DNA from: Paragorgia papillata
Taxonomy: Eukaryota; Cnidaria; Anthozoa; Scleralcyonacea; Coralliidae
DNA length: 64,000 nucleotides
Assembly: GCA_035771165.1 (NCBI GenBank)
Contig: JAWNZC010000470.1
Coordinates: 1,710,001 to 1,774,000 of the forward strand
Reading direction: 5' to 3'
Each line of letters begins with the position of its first letter. Position 1 is the first letter of the stretch. The notes below the pieces were generated by a model. The model was not told the origin of the DNA. It searched no databases and saw only the letters and a list, made by a program, of their open reading frames with translations. This document shows, piece by piece, positions 12,259-23,028 of the stretch. Position numbers and translations under genes: made by a program.

Positions 12259-13234
12259 CAGTGGCGTAGCCAGGGTTCTGTCTTTGGGGGAGCGAAATTG
12301 GTCGAGCGTCGAAGACGCGAGCCTCCTAGGGGGGTCCGGGGATCCTAGAATCTCTCAGACTGCATTTCCCGCATTCTGAGGCGAGATTTAAAAAGATAAC
12401 TGATCGCCATAAATAGCAAAGTTTTGTTGTCTCCAAACCAAAACAATGTAGTACACATATCAAAATTTATTGAGAATTATTTATGATAAGTCGTATGTAT
12501 GTGGACCTTGTAATGCTATATTTTCCATCTAGACTACACCAAACTGAAATTTGACCCATCAAAAAGTTTCAGGCCAAGTTCAAACCTGGAACTTCACATG
12601 AACCAAAATCAATGCAAATTAGGTTAAATTACGGAAAACATTCTTGACACAGCACTCTTACTTATATACTTTGTCGAATATTCAGGCTATATTTATATAA
12701 AAGGGGCAGTCTGGGTTGGGTATGCTAGAATATACAGTATGATGAATATTCTGCGTATATCATGGGCGTTGTTTCCGGAATTACAACTGTAATCAACAGT
12801 AAACCTTGCCTTGTCATTCTAAATATAGCTATATGTACGTAGGTACTTTACAACTGCGGCATATAATCTTACATTGCTTAAGGGGGATAAGGATTAAGTT
12901 GATTACACGTAAGCGCGACAGCACGTTTGTGCAGAATCACAAGGTGAAATATACGACCTTGATGAATTGCGCTACATTGCGTTTAACGTCGAAGCCGCAG
13001 ATCGTTTAATATTTTCGTGCATATTAAAACAGTAATATATAGTAATATCATTACGAGTCAACTTGCTTCTCCCTTGAAGGCTTCACTACGTAACATCATT
13101 ACCCCCCCCCCCCCCCCCGCCCCTCAACAAGTTTCTCCCCGGATTTAAACTTTTCACAGGAATGGCCTGGAAGACCATTAGGGGGGGGGGGGGGGCGGTC
13201 GCCCCCCCCTCGCCCCCCCTTGGCTACGCCACTG
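12259..13234. mobile_element. hAT-family non-autonomous transposon
   Basis: The ends are the inverted repeat CAGTGGCGTAGCCA / TGGCTACGCCACTG. The flanks carry an exact 8-bp direct repeat, actttgta, at 12251-12258 and 13235-13242, the target-site duplication of hAT transposons. The interior has long G and C tracts (about 13102-13120 and 13181-13220) and no transposase frame. A subterminal block near 12296-12390 is shared with the other hAT-like elements in this window. Confidence 0.88.
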
Positions 13235-13439
13235 ACTTTGTATATTTCTAAACTTTTTAAATTAGATTCGGAAAGTCTAGAAACAAATAAACACTTCTTA
13301 CTTGCATTTATTATAAAGCAAATATGTTGTAGTATAGACGCTACTTACTAAAGATGGTCATTAACTGATTTGATAAATTTGTTAAGAGAATGTCTTGTTA
13401 TTTGTACCGTTTTTGTATCTACTGCGCATGCGTTAGTAG

Positions 13440-14110
13440 ATACATTGCTGTCGTGCTAACAACCACAAGAACCAAGTGGAAGACAACGTAAGTTCAGTGA
13501 AAGAACGCTTGTCAAACCAAATGAAAGATTATAAAACAAATCAAACCAAAAGATTTCACAACCAAAAGGAAAAGAAAATTCCTAGCAAGAACACAAAGCG
13601 AAATCATGAAAGCCCTGTTCAGAAAGTATTTGTTGTTGGTGATTCAATGGTCAAGAACATTGACCCAACAAAAATATCTAGTGCCGCTGGAGTTGAAGCA
13701 GTCTGCAAGACATATCGAGGAGCAAAGATCAAAGAAGTCCAAGAGAAATTCCAACAAGAATACCCTGAAGGAAACAAGAAGGTCCACAGCATCATATTGC
13801 ATGTGGGCACAAATAATCTTGTTGCAGAAGATGCGAATGAGGCAGCAGAAGACATGGAAAGGTTAATTATGGAAGCGAAAAGGAAAGCAGATAATGTGGC
13901 GGTGTCAGGAGTAGTAAGAAGATATGACCAAAAGGTAACGCATGCTCGTATTGTTGAATTTAATGCTCAGATTCATGAATTGTGCAAGAAACACAGAATA
14001 ACATTCATTGAGAATGGCAGCTAGTATAAACAAACAGAGCCTAAACAGCTCCCTTTTGCACTTGAACAAACATGGCAATGGGCTGCTTGGTGGGGCATTC
14101 TGTAGCTATT
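13440..14110 (+). pseudogene. LINE ORF1 with SGNH esterase domain
   Basis: The frame is open from 13440 with no upstream ATG; the first in-frame ATG is at 13521, so the N-terminus is probably missing. After a lysine-rich basic stretch comes VFVVGDSMVKNI, the catalytic-serine block (GDS) of SGNH hydrolases, then ILHVGTNNL with the oxyanion Asn. The frame stops at 14024, but the adjacent frame carries LLHLNKHGNGLLGGAF, the terminal block that normally bears the catalytic His, so one frameshift near 14015 splits the domain. The Asp that usually precedes this His reads as Ser/Leu. Such esterase ORF1 proteins are known in CR1-type LINEs and are thought to aid membrane or RNP interactions. Confidence 0.75.
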
Positions 14111-14168
14111 TAAGGTCGATCCAACTAGACAATCCAAGCATGAAGAAAAACTTGCCCACTGTAAATTT

Positions 14169-15479
14169 TTGGAAAGCAATCAAACATTGTTCAAGGCGTT
14201 CAGTAGAGTGGATGAACCATCTAAAGCATGTGCAACATGTGACAAGAATATAAATAGTAAGCTACCTCAAACAAACATAAGTGGCAATTTTTTTGAAAAG
14301 ATGAAATCCTTTCCCAAACAGAGAGGATTCAAAATGGCTTTTTTAAATATAGTAAGTTTGCCAAAAAGATTTGATGAAATTAATTTTACAATGTCAGACA
14401 AAGTGCTAGATTTGTTTGCCTTCAATGAAACTAGGCTTGACTCAACAATTACTGATGGTATGATTCATATAGATGGCTATGATCTTATTAGGAAAGATAG
14501 ATCAAGAACAGGTGGTGGTGTCTGTATTTACTTACGAAATAATATAAACTATCAGATCAGAGATGATATTATACCATCTGATCTTGAAGCTGTGTGTGTA
14601 GAAATTAATAAACCACACAGTCGGCCATTTGTAGTAATTACAGTTTATAGACCACCAAATGTTTCAACTGATTTCTTTACTCATTTTGAGCAATTAATTC
14701 AAAATATTGATGATGAAAATAAAGAAATTTACATTCTTGGTGATCTGAACTGTAACTTGCTCAAATCTAATTCTGACCAACCAACAATAAAACTAAAATC
14801 CCTACTTGAAATGTATCAATTATCACAATTAATTACTGAGGCTACACGAATAACTATGACGTCTACTACCTTAATTGATCATTTCATCACAAATAAACCA
14901 GAAAGAATATGCAAGTCTGGTGTTATCCACACTGGAATCAGTGATCACAGCCTGATTTATGCCATCAGAAAAATTAATATAACTACTCATAAAAATGTAG
15001 AAAATATTTCTGAAATCAGAAATATGAAAAATTTCAATGAACAAAAATTTCTTAATGACTTATCACAGCAATCGTGGGAAAATATTTATTTCTTTGCTGA
15101 CAATCCAAATAGTATGTGGGATATTTGGAAAGAATTGTTTCTCCAAGTTCTTAATAAACATGCTCCACTTCAAAAGAAAAAAATTAAATCAAAATCAACT
15201 CCATGGATTACTAGTAATATTAAAGAAATGATTGATACAAGAGATAAATTAAAAAGAAAAGCCATCATTACTAAACTAGAAACTGACTGGGAAAACTATA
15301 AAAGAATAAGGAATGATACAAACATGCAATTAAGACAAGCTAAAAAAAATTATTATTCTAATAAAATTACAAGTGAAAGACAGAATCCAAAAAGTGCATG
15401 GAAAACAATTAACAGTTTACTTGGCAAACAAAGTAAACACTCCAAGGTGAATGAGTTAATTATAAATGACAAAATCTGA
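14169..15479 (+). pseudogene. LINE ORF2: endonuclease and linker
   Basis: The frame holds an apurinic-type endonuclease: MAFLNIVSLPKRFDEI (degenerate N-terminal block), FNETRLDSTI with the metal-binding Glu, GYDLIRKDRSRTGGGVCIYL, VITVYRPP, YILGDLNCNLL with catalytic Asp/Asn, LIDHFITN, and TGISDHSLIYAI with the final S-D-H. A lysine-rich linker to the polymerase follows. A single-base register change at about 15477 (tga stop at 15477-15479) separates it from the polymerase frame, which opens at that same position. Endonuclease residues look intact. Confidence 0.85.
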
Positions 15480-17162
15480 CAAGTACCAGTGAGATTGCAG
15501 AAGGCTTTAATAAATTTTTTTCTGAAATTGGACCAAATCTAGCTCAAGAAATTAGAACTTGTAATTCTAATTTCCAACAGTATGTACAGAAAAGTAAATC
15601 TGAGTTTGCTGCATTTGAAGCAGTCACTGTCAATAACATCTATCGTCTCCTCTGTCAGCTGCCCAGCGCAAAAGCTACTGGCGTAGACAACATTTCAAGT
15701 AAGATAATTAAAATTGCTGCGCCAATAATTTCAAGTCCCCTTACATTTATATTCAACCAATCCATTACTCTATGCATGTTTCCAAATGATTGGAAAATAG
15801 CAAGAGTAGCACCAGTTTTTAAAAATGGCAAGCGGAACTTACCAGGCAATTACCGACCTATATCTGTTCTGCCTGCCATAAGCAAAGTCATGGAACATAT
15901 TATATACACACAGTTGTATGAATATTTGACAAAAAATAAACTACTTTCTGAGCATCAGTTTGGCTTTCGAAAGTACCATTCTACTGCTACTGCTCTTCTA
16001 GACTGTACCAACAACTGGTATGTAAACATGGACAGAAAATTATTTAATTTGGTTGTTTTAATAGATCTGAAAAAAGCCTTTGATACCATTGATCACCAAA
16101 TTCTGTTAGACAAAATGGAACTCTACGGTATCAAAGGCAGTGCTCTTTTGCTACTTAAATCATATTTATCAGAACGTTGCCAGAAATGTCAAGTTAATGG
16201 TTATCTTTCATCAGAACGTGGCTTAAAATGTGGTGTTCCACAAGGATCCATTTTGGGACCACTATTTTTCTTAATCTACATAAATGATCTACCGGAATGT
16301 TTAAACAAAACTAAAGCTCGATTATTTGCTGATGACACGAATATAACAGCAGCAGGAGAGACGATAAATGAGATTGAGATTGCAGTAAACTCGGACTTAG
16401 AAAATCTTCGGAAATGGCTCATAGCCAATAAACTAAGTCTGAATGTAACAAAAACTGAATTTATATTGATTGGTTCACAACAGATGCTACAACGAATCAA
16501 TGATTGTCAACTAAATATTAATATTGAAGGCAAGCAAATTAAGCAAGTATCTGAAAGTAAAACTCTGGGGGTTATAATCGACCAGCACTTGAATTGGAAA
16601 AGTAACACTGAAAGCATATGTAAGAAAATTACTTCGGGATTAGGCGCCCTTCGACGTCTAAAAGAATTTGTTGACAGGAAAACACTTTTATCAGTATATA
16701 ATGCTATAATACAACCACACTTTAATTACTGTTGTGAAGTTTGGAATGTGTTTGGTGAAACCCAGTCTACACATTTACAAAAACTTCAAAACAGGGCTGC
16801 TCGTATTATAGCAGATTTATCTAATGAAGTAAGCCAAGAAACTGTTTTAAATGCATTAGGATGGGAACCATTAAAACAACAGAGGGAAAAGGCAAAAGCA
16901 AAAATCATGTTTAAGATACTTAACAATATGGGGCCAGAATGTCTGAACAAACTATTTACTTTCAGGCAAGACGTCTTAAGTCACAATCTTCGTGACAGTT
17001 CTTCTAAAGTGTGTTTGCCACAACCACGAACAAACAATATGAAAAAAAAGTCTTATGTTTGATGGCGCCTCAATATGGAATTCCCTACCATCAAACATAA
17101 GAGACAGTAAATCCTTTTCAAGCTTTAAACGAAAAATTGCTACTTATGTTGACACAAACTAA
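15479..17162 (+). pseudogene. LINE ORF2: reverse transcriptase
   Basis: From 15479 the frame reads through TSTSEIAEGFNKFFSEIGP, KATGVDNISSKIIK, FKNGKRNLPGNYRPISVLP, HQFGFRKYHSTATAL, VLIDLKKAFDTIDHQIL (first catalytic Asp), GVPQGSILGPLFFLIYINDL, and ARLFADDTNI with the catalytic Asp pair. It continues through LSLNVTKTEFILIGS, LGVIIDQHLNW, a PHFNYCCEVWN thumb and NRAARII. At an A run near 17041-17048 the frame shifts; the last ~40 residues (FDGASIWNSLPSNIR and on) finish at 17162. Motifs identify the CR1/L2 group. The element encodes its own priming polymerase, but the frameshifts make it defective. Confidence 0.88.
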
Positions 17163-17344
17163 GATTTTTCTCTATATCTATGTAAATACCGAAACTACAA
17201 CCAATGTAATATAGCTGAGTACTGTTCTGTTATTTTCGTTCTGTTTGTAAATAATGTAATTTTGCTTATATTGCTTTACACGCCCATCGTGGAAACCAGC
17301 TTTTGCTGACGATGCTAGCGTGGTTAAATAAAATCTATCTATCT

Positions 17345-17411
17345 AATCTAAGTTTAAGTTAAGTTAAGTTAAGTTAAGTTAAGTTAAGTTAAGTTAAGTT
17401 AAGTTAAGTTA
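17345..17411 (+). repeat. (AAGTT)n microsatellite
   Basis: About 13 tandem copies of a 5-base unit, aagtt, lie immediately after the LINE tail. They may have grown from the poly-repeat end of the retrotransposon insertion. Confidence 0.9.
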
Positions 17412-17591
17412 ACAATAGAATAACTTCAGAGCCAATGAGAATGCAGGGTTAAACGACAATGTACCGAATGTTAGCGGACGATGCATGCCTTCGGAGCCAA
17501 TAAAAATGCAGAATCAGGGCCGTAGACACCGGGGGGGCTGGGGGGGCTTCAGCCCCCCCCCCCCAATAATTTGTAAACTAGCGATAATCTG

Positions 17592-17648
17592 TAGCCTGCG
17601 CCGCAGACGTCTAAACCCCGGGGGTTTAGACGTCTGCGGCGCAGGCTA
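17592..17648. repeat. Perfect 57-bp palindrome
   Basis: Two exact 28-bp arms (tagcctgcgccgcagacgtc... and complement) are separated by one base. The arms are GC-rich inside AT-rich DNA, so the structure can extrude as a cruciform or fold as a strong RNA hairpin. It is nested in the hAT-like element. Confidence 0.9.
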
Positions 17649-17803
17649 ATAATCTGAGGTATCATCGGTTTCAAATTATGAAGCTTAACCATCTAATAAA
17701 ACCATCCCACAAGCGGGATGTTAAACTTGAACACATAAAGGTAAAAATCCTATAGGGGTGTTGTGGTCGGGGTATGTGAGGCGGCACATTTTTCCGGAGG
17801 GTT

Positions 17804-17895
17804 GTGATTAGGTTTAGGGTTTCTGGGGGGCGTGATTAGGTTTAGGGTTTCCGGGGGGTGGTGATTAGGTTTAGGGTTTTCGGGGGGCGTGATTA
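17804..17895 (+). repeat. 28-bp minisatellite with telomere-like core
   Basis: Units starting gtgattaggtttagggttt recur at 17804, 17832, 17861 and partly 17889, each followed by a ccggggggc-type spacer. The core ttagggttt resembles a telomeric repeat, but the unit is not telomeric. The same family occurs reversed at 35525-35620. Confidence 0.8.
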
Positions 17896-18524
17896 CCGGG
17901 GGTGGTATGGGGGTGAGGTTTCGTTTAAAAAGGTTGTCCATCAGATGGTGGTTTTAATAGTTGGTTAAGCTTCATAATTTGAAGGAAATGATAGCTCATA
18001 ATCTGTAAAGTTTGAGAGGGAAATAATGACCTGTGAAAATTCGTACGGAATACGGCCAGAAATTAACGCGGACAGAAATTAACCCTTTTGTTGCCAGGGT
18101 CTAATTAATCATTTATTTACTTGTTAGTTGTAATGTATAACTGATGTGGGGATGTGGGGGATGAAACTGCCCACTAAACTTTATAATAATATTTTAGTTG
18201 GGAAAATCTGGTCAAATTCGTGGAGGAAATACAATTTCCGACTGCACTGCTTCACAACTTTTGATTTAAATCTCAAAATATCTTGACATGTACCCTACTC
18301 TGTTCTGCTTTAACAACAAAATTTTGCTTTTTACGCTATAAATTTTGCTATAAATCTCGCCCCAGAATGCGGGAAATGCTGTTTCAGAGACCCTAGAATC
18401 CAAAATTTCCCGGGGGGGCATGCCCCCAGAACCCCCTACGGGAACTCGCGTATTCGACGCTCGCTACACAGAGTTAGTGCTAATCAGCCCCCCCCCAATA
18501 CAAAATTGCTTCCTACGGCCCTGC

Positions 18525-18555
18525 AGATCTACAGTATTCAGAATACTGTAGATCT
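18525..18555. repeat. 31-bp perfect palindrome
   Basis: agatctacagtattc and its exact complement are separated by one base. It abuts the right end of the hAT-like element, so it may be a remnant of the target or of excision repair. Confidence 0.85.
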
Positions 18556-19394
18556 GGTCGTTTTCCGAAGTGATTTTAAATTATAGCATACTTTGCCACG
18601 AATCTAATAGTTCGCACTGAGTTAAGCACTGAATTGGCGAATAGAAATACGATGAGAACGACAAGTAGTGTCACTATATTGTTGTGTCTATATAGTGGGT
18701 TTGTATGTGTTTGCGCTGAATGTTGATCTAAAATGCGATCAGAGCGACATTTTGTGTTAATTAATAGTGTGCTGTGGATATGTCCTCGTCGTTTTGTGAA
18801 GTGATTTAAACTATAGCATAGTTGATGAATTAAATGAACTTGCTTTGCCAGTGTTCGCGCTGAATGATGTAAAATCCGATCAGAGCGACATGCTGTGTTT
18901 TAATTAATATAGTGTCTTGTGAATGTGTTCGCGCTGAGTTGAGCACTGAATGGCGATCAGAAATATGATCAGACGACGTGTTGTGTATATACGGTTTGTT
19001 GTGCCATTCCGTGTTTAGTAGCTAGTGTTTAGTGTATTGTGAATAGTTTGTTGTTTGCCTTACGGGCTTATCCCTAATCATAAAATGACAATTTTCTGTA
19101 AATTGGGAAAAACAGGAAACGCGGTCGCTAATCGCATTGTTAAAAGAATGTCACACTATATCGCTTTAATTGCTGCCGACCGAAGGGAGGCAGCGCACTA
19201 TTCTTGACGTTGCCTCGTGCCCAGTCCTTTTTCCGAGCTATGTATAGCCGACCAGATCTCGATTTGTTAAATTTTGCGTTTGTTTAATATTCGTCTGTCG
19301 GCATTACGTCATCCATATATGACGTTGCCTTCGATATTCAGAGCTTCTCGAAGTTCTTCCTCGACAGAAAATTCACGGTAAGAACAAATACATC
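18556..19394. other. Diverged tandem repeats upstream of a small gene
   Basis: Three diverged units of roughly 150-200 bp share gaagtgattttaaattatagcat, cgctgaatg, gatcagagcgaca and a tatagtg segment (near 18570, 18790 and 18850-19000). They end about 350 bases before the ATG at 19395. They may be subterminal repeats of a transposon or promoter-proximal repeats. cacggtaagaac at 19375 would serve as a 5' untranslated splice donor. Confidence 0.45.
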
Positions 19395-20302
19395 ATGTCT
19401 TTACTTTCTCGTGGAAGTATTCATCAAGGCCATGAAGGTTTCAGTGGCCAGTCTCGAGGAAAGCAGTGTTCTTTCATGAGTTTATCGGCGCTGTTCAGTG
19501 GCGTGGTGGCAAGTTTCAGGCTGGGGTGGCCAGATTAGCTTTGGCGCCCCCCCCCCCACCCCCCAAAAAAAACAACAAAAAAAACAAAAGAAAAAAATAC
19601 ATTACTGTTTTGATAAATGATCACATTTTTTGTTTTTAAATAACTGAAGTAGCAATATATAATATTACAACAAACAATGGGTTCTGTCAAGACCACGCCA
19701 ATGCAAGCGGCGAAGTGGCGGCAAACCTCTAGGGGGTCCGGGGGCATGCTCCTCCGGAAAATTTTGAAATCTAGAGTCTCTGATATGCCATTTCCTGCAT
19801 TTTGGAGTGAGATTTTACAGAATTCTGAAGATTATAAAACTTCATAGAAAACACAAAAGATTACAGATTTCAGATCTTTATATCCCCCCATTGAAGACCT
19901 AGCTATACAAAGAAATAGGTTTATTTTGTTAAGTTTTGGCGCCCTTGCTAGTTTTGGCGCCCCTTCTGCAACCGCAGCTGGGGGGGGGGGGGGCTGGCCC
20001 CCCGCCCCCCCTGCCACCACGCCACTGGCGCTGTTAACAGCACAAACTATTCCAGTTATCGAGTGGAACTCGACAGCCATCGACAATGTCTTAGTACAAG
20101 GAGACAACATGTACTTGAATGCTTTTAACAATGATCTCATTCCTCGTGAGGGATTTCTGTCGCTGAACAACTTACCAACTGTTGTTTGTTGTCGTTGGTT
20201 AGAAGACAAGTCAAAGAACTCGTCCATTGAGACATGTCGATCAGTGATCGACACAAATATATCGCCCGTTGAGGCACAAAAATATACTACAGCTTTGTCA
20301 CA
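19395..20302 (+). pseudogene. Small protease-like exon interrupted by a hAT insertion
   Basis: An ATG at 19395 opens a frame with LLSRGSIHQGHEGFSG, SRGKQCSFMSLSAL and then a 532-bp hAT element. After the element and one copy of its 8-bp target duplication the same frame resumes (TAQTIPVIEWNSTAID, DNMYLNAFNNDLIPREGF, LPTVVCCRWLEDKS) to about 20302. The apparent stop at 20304 lies inside a consensus splice donor (caca|gtaagaag), so the exon probably ends at 20302 and the gene continued downstream; I found no further exon. The G-x-QC-x3-SLxAL pattern resembles the active-site start of OTU-like/herpes-type C76 cysteine peptidase domains found in some transposon proteins. That identification is inference from pattern memory. 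With the insertion, the exon is disrupted. Confidence 0.55.
19496..20027. mobile_element. hAT-family MITE inserted in coding sequence
   Basis: The ends CAGTGGCGTGGTGGCA and TGCCACCACGCCACTG are perfect 16-bp inverted repeats. An exact 8-bp duplication, gcgctgtt, flanks the element at 19488-19495 and 20028-20035. The interior has C and G runs near each end and the shared subterminal block at 19727-19815. No transposase is encoded. Exact duplications and ends suggest a relatively recent insertion. Confidence 0.9.
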
Positions 20303-20794
20303 GTAAGAAGCATGATTTATATTTTATAGTGACAGTGATTTATCATAAATTTGTTTACCAAACATCAACACATAGTCATAATGTATGTAGTATACTGTGT
20401 ATGCAGTCAAAAGTCTTGCCAATTATATTCCGATACATTAAGTGATAGTTATTTGTAATTTAAGTCTGCTGTATTTAAATATAATTAAAAGAATTGAAAA
20501 AATGTGTATTTATATAATCAATCCCAGGGTTCATTTTTGAAATTTAATAAAAAATTAGGCTTCCCATGGCTTTTGAGGCAGCACTTCCCTTGCGATAGTA
20601 ACTTCTAGTCTTTACTATATGTTAGACTCTGGTAACACATTCATTGATTCGCCTGAACAATGATCAACGCGCTTTTGGAATAAGTGTTTTATACGCCTAT
20701 ATATAACTCGAGCAGTGCCAAGTACAGTTGATTTCCGCGTACAAACTTGTAGCTAACACTTGAAACATTAGTTAAAAGGCTATTCAGATTTCAG
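20303..20794. other. Noncoding stretch
   Basis: AT-rich sequence without recognisable coding signal. It would be intronic if the preceding exon continued. Confidence 0.5.
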
Positions 20795-21649
20795 AAAGAT
20801 GTTATATACCCCATGCATGAGTTACGGAAGAAGAAAAGTTATAATAAAAAAACTCAATTCGTAAGAAAATGCACATCTTAATTTGGGCTAGTCTGTCGAA
20901 AAAACTCTTTACAGTTTTCTTCTCTTAAAAAAACTCTTTACATGAATCCTCCCCCCAAAATGCTGTACGCATGTTGTCAACATAAAAAAAACCCAGTCCA
21001 AAACAGTCCAAAATATGAAATTTTATAAACTTCTGAACTGACTGAAAATCACCGCTCAGAATGCAGGAAATGCCATTTGCGGGATTCTATATTACAAAAT
21101 TTTCCAGGGGCCATGCCCCCGGAAGCCCCTACGGCGCTCGAGATCATCCCCCCACCTCTCACAACAAATTTACGACCCTGTATTCTTGGTTGCTTAATTA
21201 AATAGTTCGCTGAATAGTTTTACATAGGCAAGCCAACTATACTTTGTTTATCAGTGACTATAGCGAACCCCCCTGTACAGTGTGAGTCACTCATCAAAAT
21301 ATTCCAAAATTCTTGGGGCACGTGACCAGCCCCAGGAGTATTAAACTCAGAGTTGCCCAGAGGTAGCCTACCCCATAGGTAAGCACTAAATGCCATACCG
21401 TGAGGCCCCTTGAGCCCGCAATACTACGGTCATCTAGGCAAGTGTTGTAGTTAACATCACTGTGCTGCCGATGTCTCCCTTATTAACCTCTGTAGCAACC
21501 TAACGTTTTCTAAAATTTCACTTATTCGTGAGAAGAAAGTCCCGCTTGATGACTGGAAAATCGTTCGATTTCTATAAGAAATCTCTAATTTATCGCAAAC
21601 CGAACTCGTTGTGAAAAGAATAGCTATCCGAAAGCTATAATGCCAAAAA

Positions 21650-21753
21650 AACCCAACATATACATATATACATATAAAAACATATATATTGTATATACAT
21701 ATATACATATATACATATAAAAACATATATATATATATATATATACATATAAA

Positions 21754-21792
<39 letters not shown>

Positions 21793-21795
21793 GGA
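21650..21795. repeat. AT dinucleotide microsatellite
   Basis: Alternating acatatata/tatata blocks run across this stretch with interspersed cataaaaac, and end in a pure (AT)n run. The corresponding place in the shorter relative of the transposon also has (TA)n at about 40491-40528. Confidence 0.9.
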
Positions 21796-22357
21796 AACTA
21801 TCTAATATATAGATATACAGGTTGTCATTACAATGTGTTTCATGCTTTAAGCCGATTTTCCACTGGCGAATTTTGTCGCGCGAAGCGACATTTCTATTGT
21901 CAAAATTTAATAGATTGGAATAGATTTCTAATTAGGTCCACTCGAGAGTTCATAAGACAAAAGAAAAAGGCCGCTACGCGCGACAAAATTCGCCAGTGGA
22001 AAACAAACTTTACGCAATCATCAGAAGACTAACAGACTAACGATGTGTCACTGAATTTAAATTTAAATATGCATGTCTGCGGCGGAAGTGTTAAATAATA
22101 ATAATAATAATAATAAATGTCTGGTGGTATTTCCTTGAAGTTACACAATAAGTGCTTGTTGACATGGCGACAACTTGATAAAAGTTCATTTCTTTTATTG
22201 AGTAAAGGGAAATTCTGAAATAAAATATGAAATTTCTCAGTAAGGCAGAGTTCGAATCTTTTTTGTCGTTAGTCTTAGACAGAGCGCCCGTCTTTAAAAA
22301 CGGATAAAAAAGATGCGAACTCTGCCTTACTGAGAAATTTCATATTATATTTCAGAA

Positions 22358-22605
22358 ATTCCCTTCTCAAATCATTAATAATTCATGAACCGAAAACAAA
22401 GGAAATCAGTACCGAGACGGATGTTTTGATATAGGAGGAAGAAATTACATAAATTAAGCCAACTTTCGCCTCGATTTTCTCTTAAAATACTGATTTGTTT
22501 GAGAAGCTATATCATACACTCGGAACAGTGTTTCATCAGGATTCCAAACACCTCGGTGTTTGGAAATCCTGGTGAAACACTCTGTATGATATATCACTTC
22601 ACTCA
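22358..22605. mobile_element. Foldback MITE, gtgtttcatca family
   Basis: ctatatcatacactcgg plus gtgtttcatcaggattcc is inverted to the right as ggaaatcctggtgaaacac plus ctgtatgatatatca around a small loop at 22552. The shorter relative at 40.2-41.3 kb lacks this block at the equivalent point (near 41012), so it is an insertion. It shares its core with the foldback at 10795-10938. Confidence 0.65.
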
Positions 22606-22899
22606 AAAAAAGAAATGAACTTTTATCAAGTTGTCGCCATTGTCAACAAGCACTTATTGTGTAACTTCAAGGAAATACCACCAGACATTTAACACTTCCG
22701 CCGCAGACATGCATATTTAAATTTAAATTTAAATTCAGTGATACATCGTTGGTCCGTTAGTCATCTGATGATTGCGTTAAGCACGCTGTGGCCTGAGCAC
22801 GCTGTGAAACACAGTGTATTAATGACGACCTGTATATATATTTGATAGTTTCAAATAAATTGTATATTAAGCTCTACATCTCTGTATCGAGCACTCTAG

Positions 22900-23020
22900 A
22901 CGTTTCTCTCTGACGAAGGGCCTTCGCTCGAAACGTTAGACTACTACGTTCTCTGTTTCGACCGCTTACTATATTTTGAATTTCGATTGTTTCAACACTG
23001 CCTCGCAACACCCTATACTT
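22900..23020 (+). ncRNA. Penelope-like fragment with hammerhead-like core
   Basis: CTGACGA (22910-22916) and GAAAC (22930-22934) have the conserved core bases of a hammerhead ribozyme. The outer sequences ACGTTTC (22900-22906) and GAAACGT (22930-22936) can pair. The phrase gacgaagggccttcgctcg followed by aaacgtt is typical of Penelope-like element ends, which are known to carry hammerhead motifs. About 80 bases further match 55320-55400. Activity is inferred from pattern only; the internal stem is weak. Confidence 0.45.
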
Positions 23021-23028
23021 CTTCAATA

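Larger units (their letters stand above)
13440..17345 (+). mobile_element. CR1/L2-like LINE, nearly full length
   Basis: In order on the plus strand it has an ORF1 with an SGNH/GDSL esterase domain, an endonuclease, a reverse transcriptase with FADD and GVPQGS motifs, a 3' untranslated region containing gaaaccagcttttgctgac, and a tctatctatct tail. This order and the motif variants fit the CR1/L2/jockey group. Frameshifts at about 14015, 14165, 15477 and 17045 disable it. The 5' start is uncertain. Confidence 0.85.
17515..18523. mobile_element. hAT-like non-autonomous element, CAGGGCCGTAG ends
   Basis: The termini CAGGGCCGTAG and CTACGGCCCTG are 11-bp inverted repeats, close to the CAGTGGCGTAG ends of the hAT element at 12.3 kb. 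G/C runs lie just inside both ends. No exact 8-bp duplication remains (tgcagaat against cagatcta), so the copy is old or rearranged. The segment 18345-18460 is the reverse complement of the subterminal block shared by the other hAT-like elements. Inside are a perfect 57-bp palindrome, a 28-bp minisatellite, and an inverted pair catcggtttcaaattatgaag (17664) / cttcataatttgaag (17970). Confidence 0.7.
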
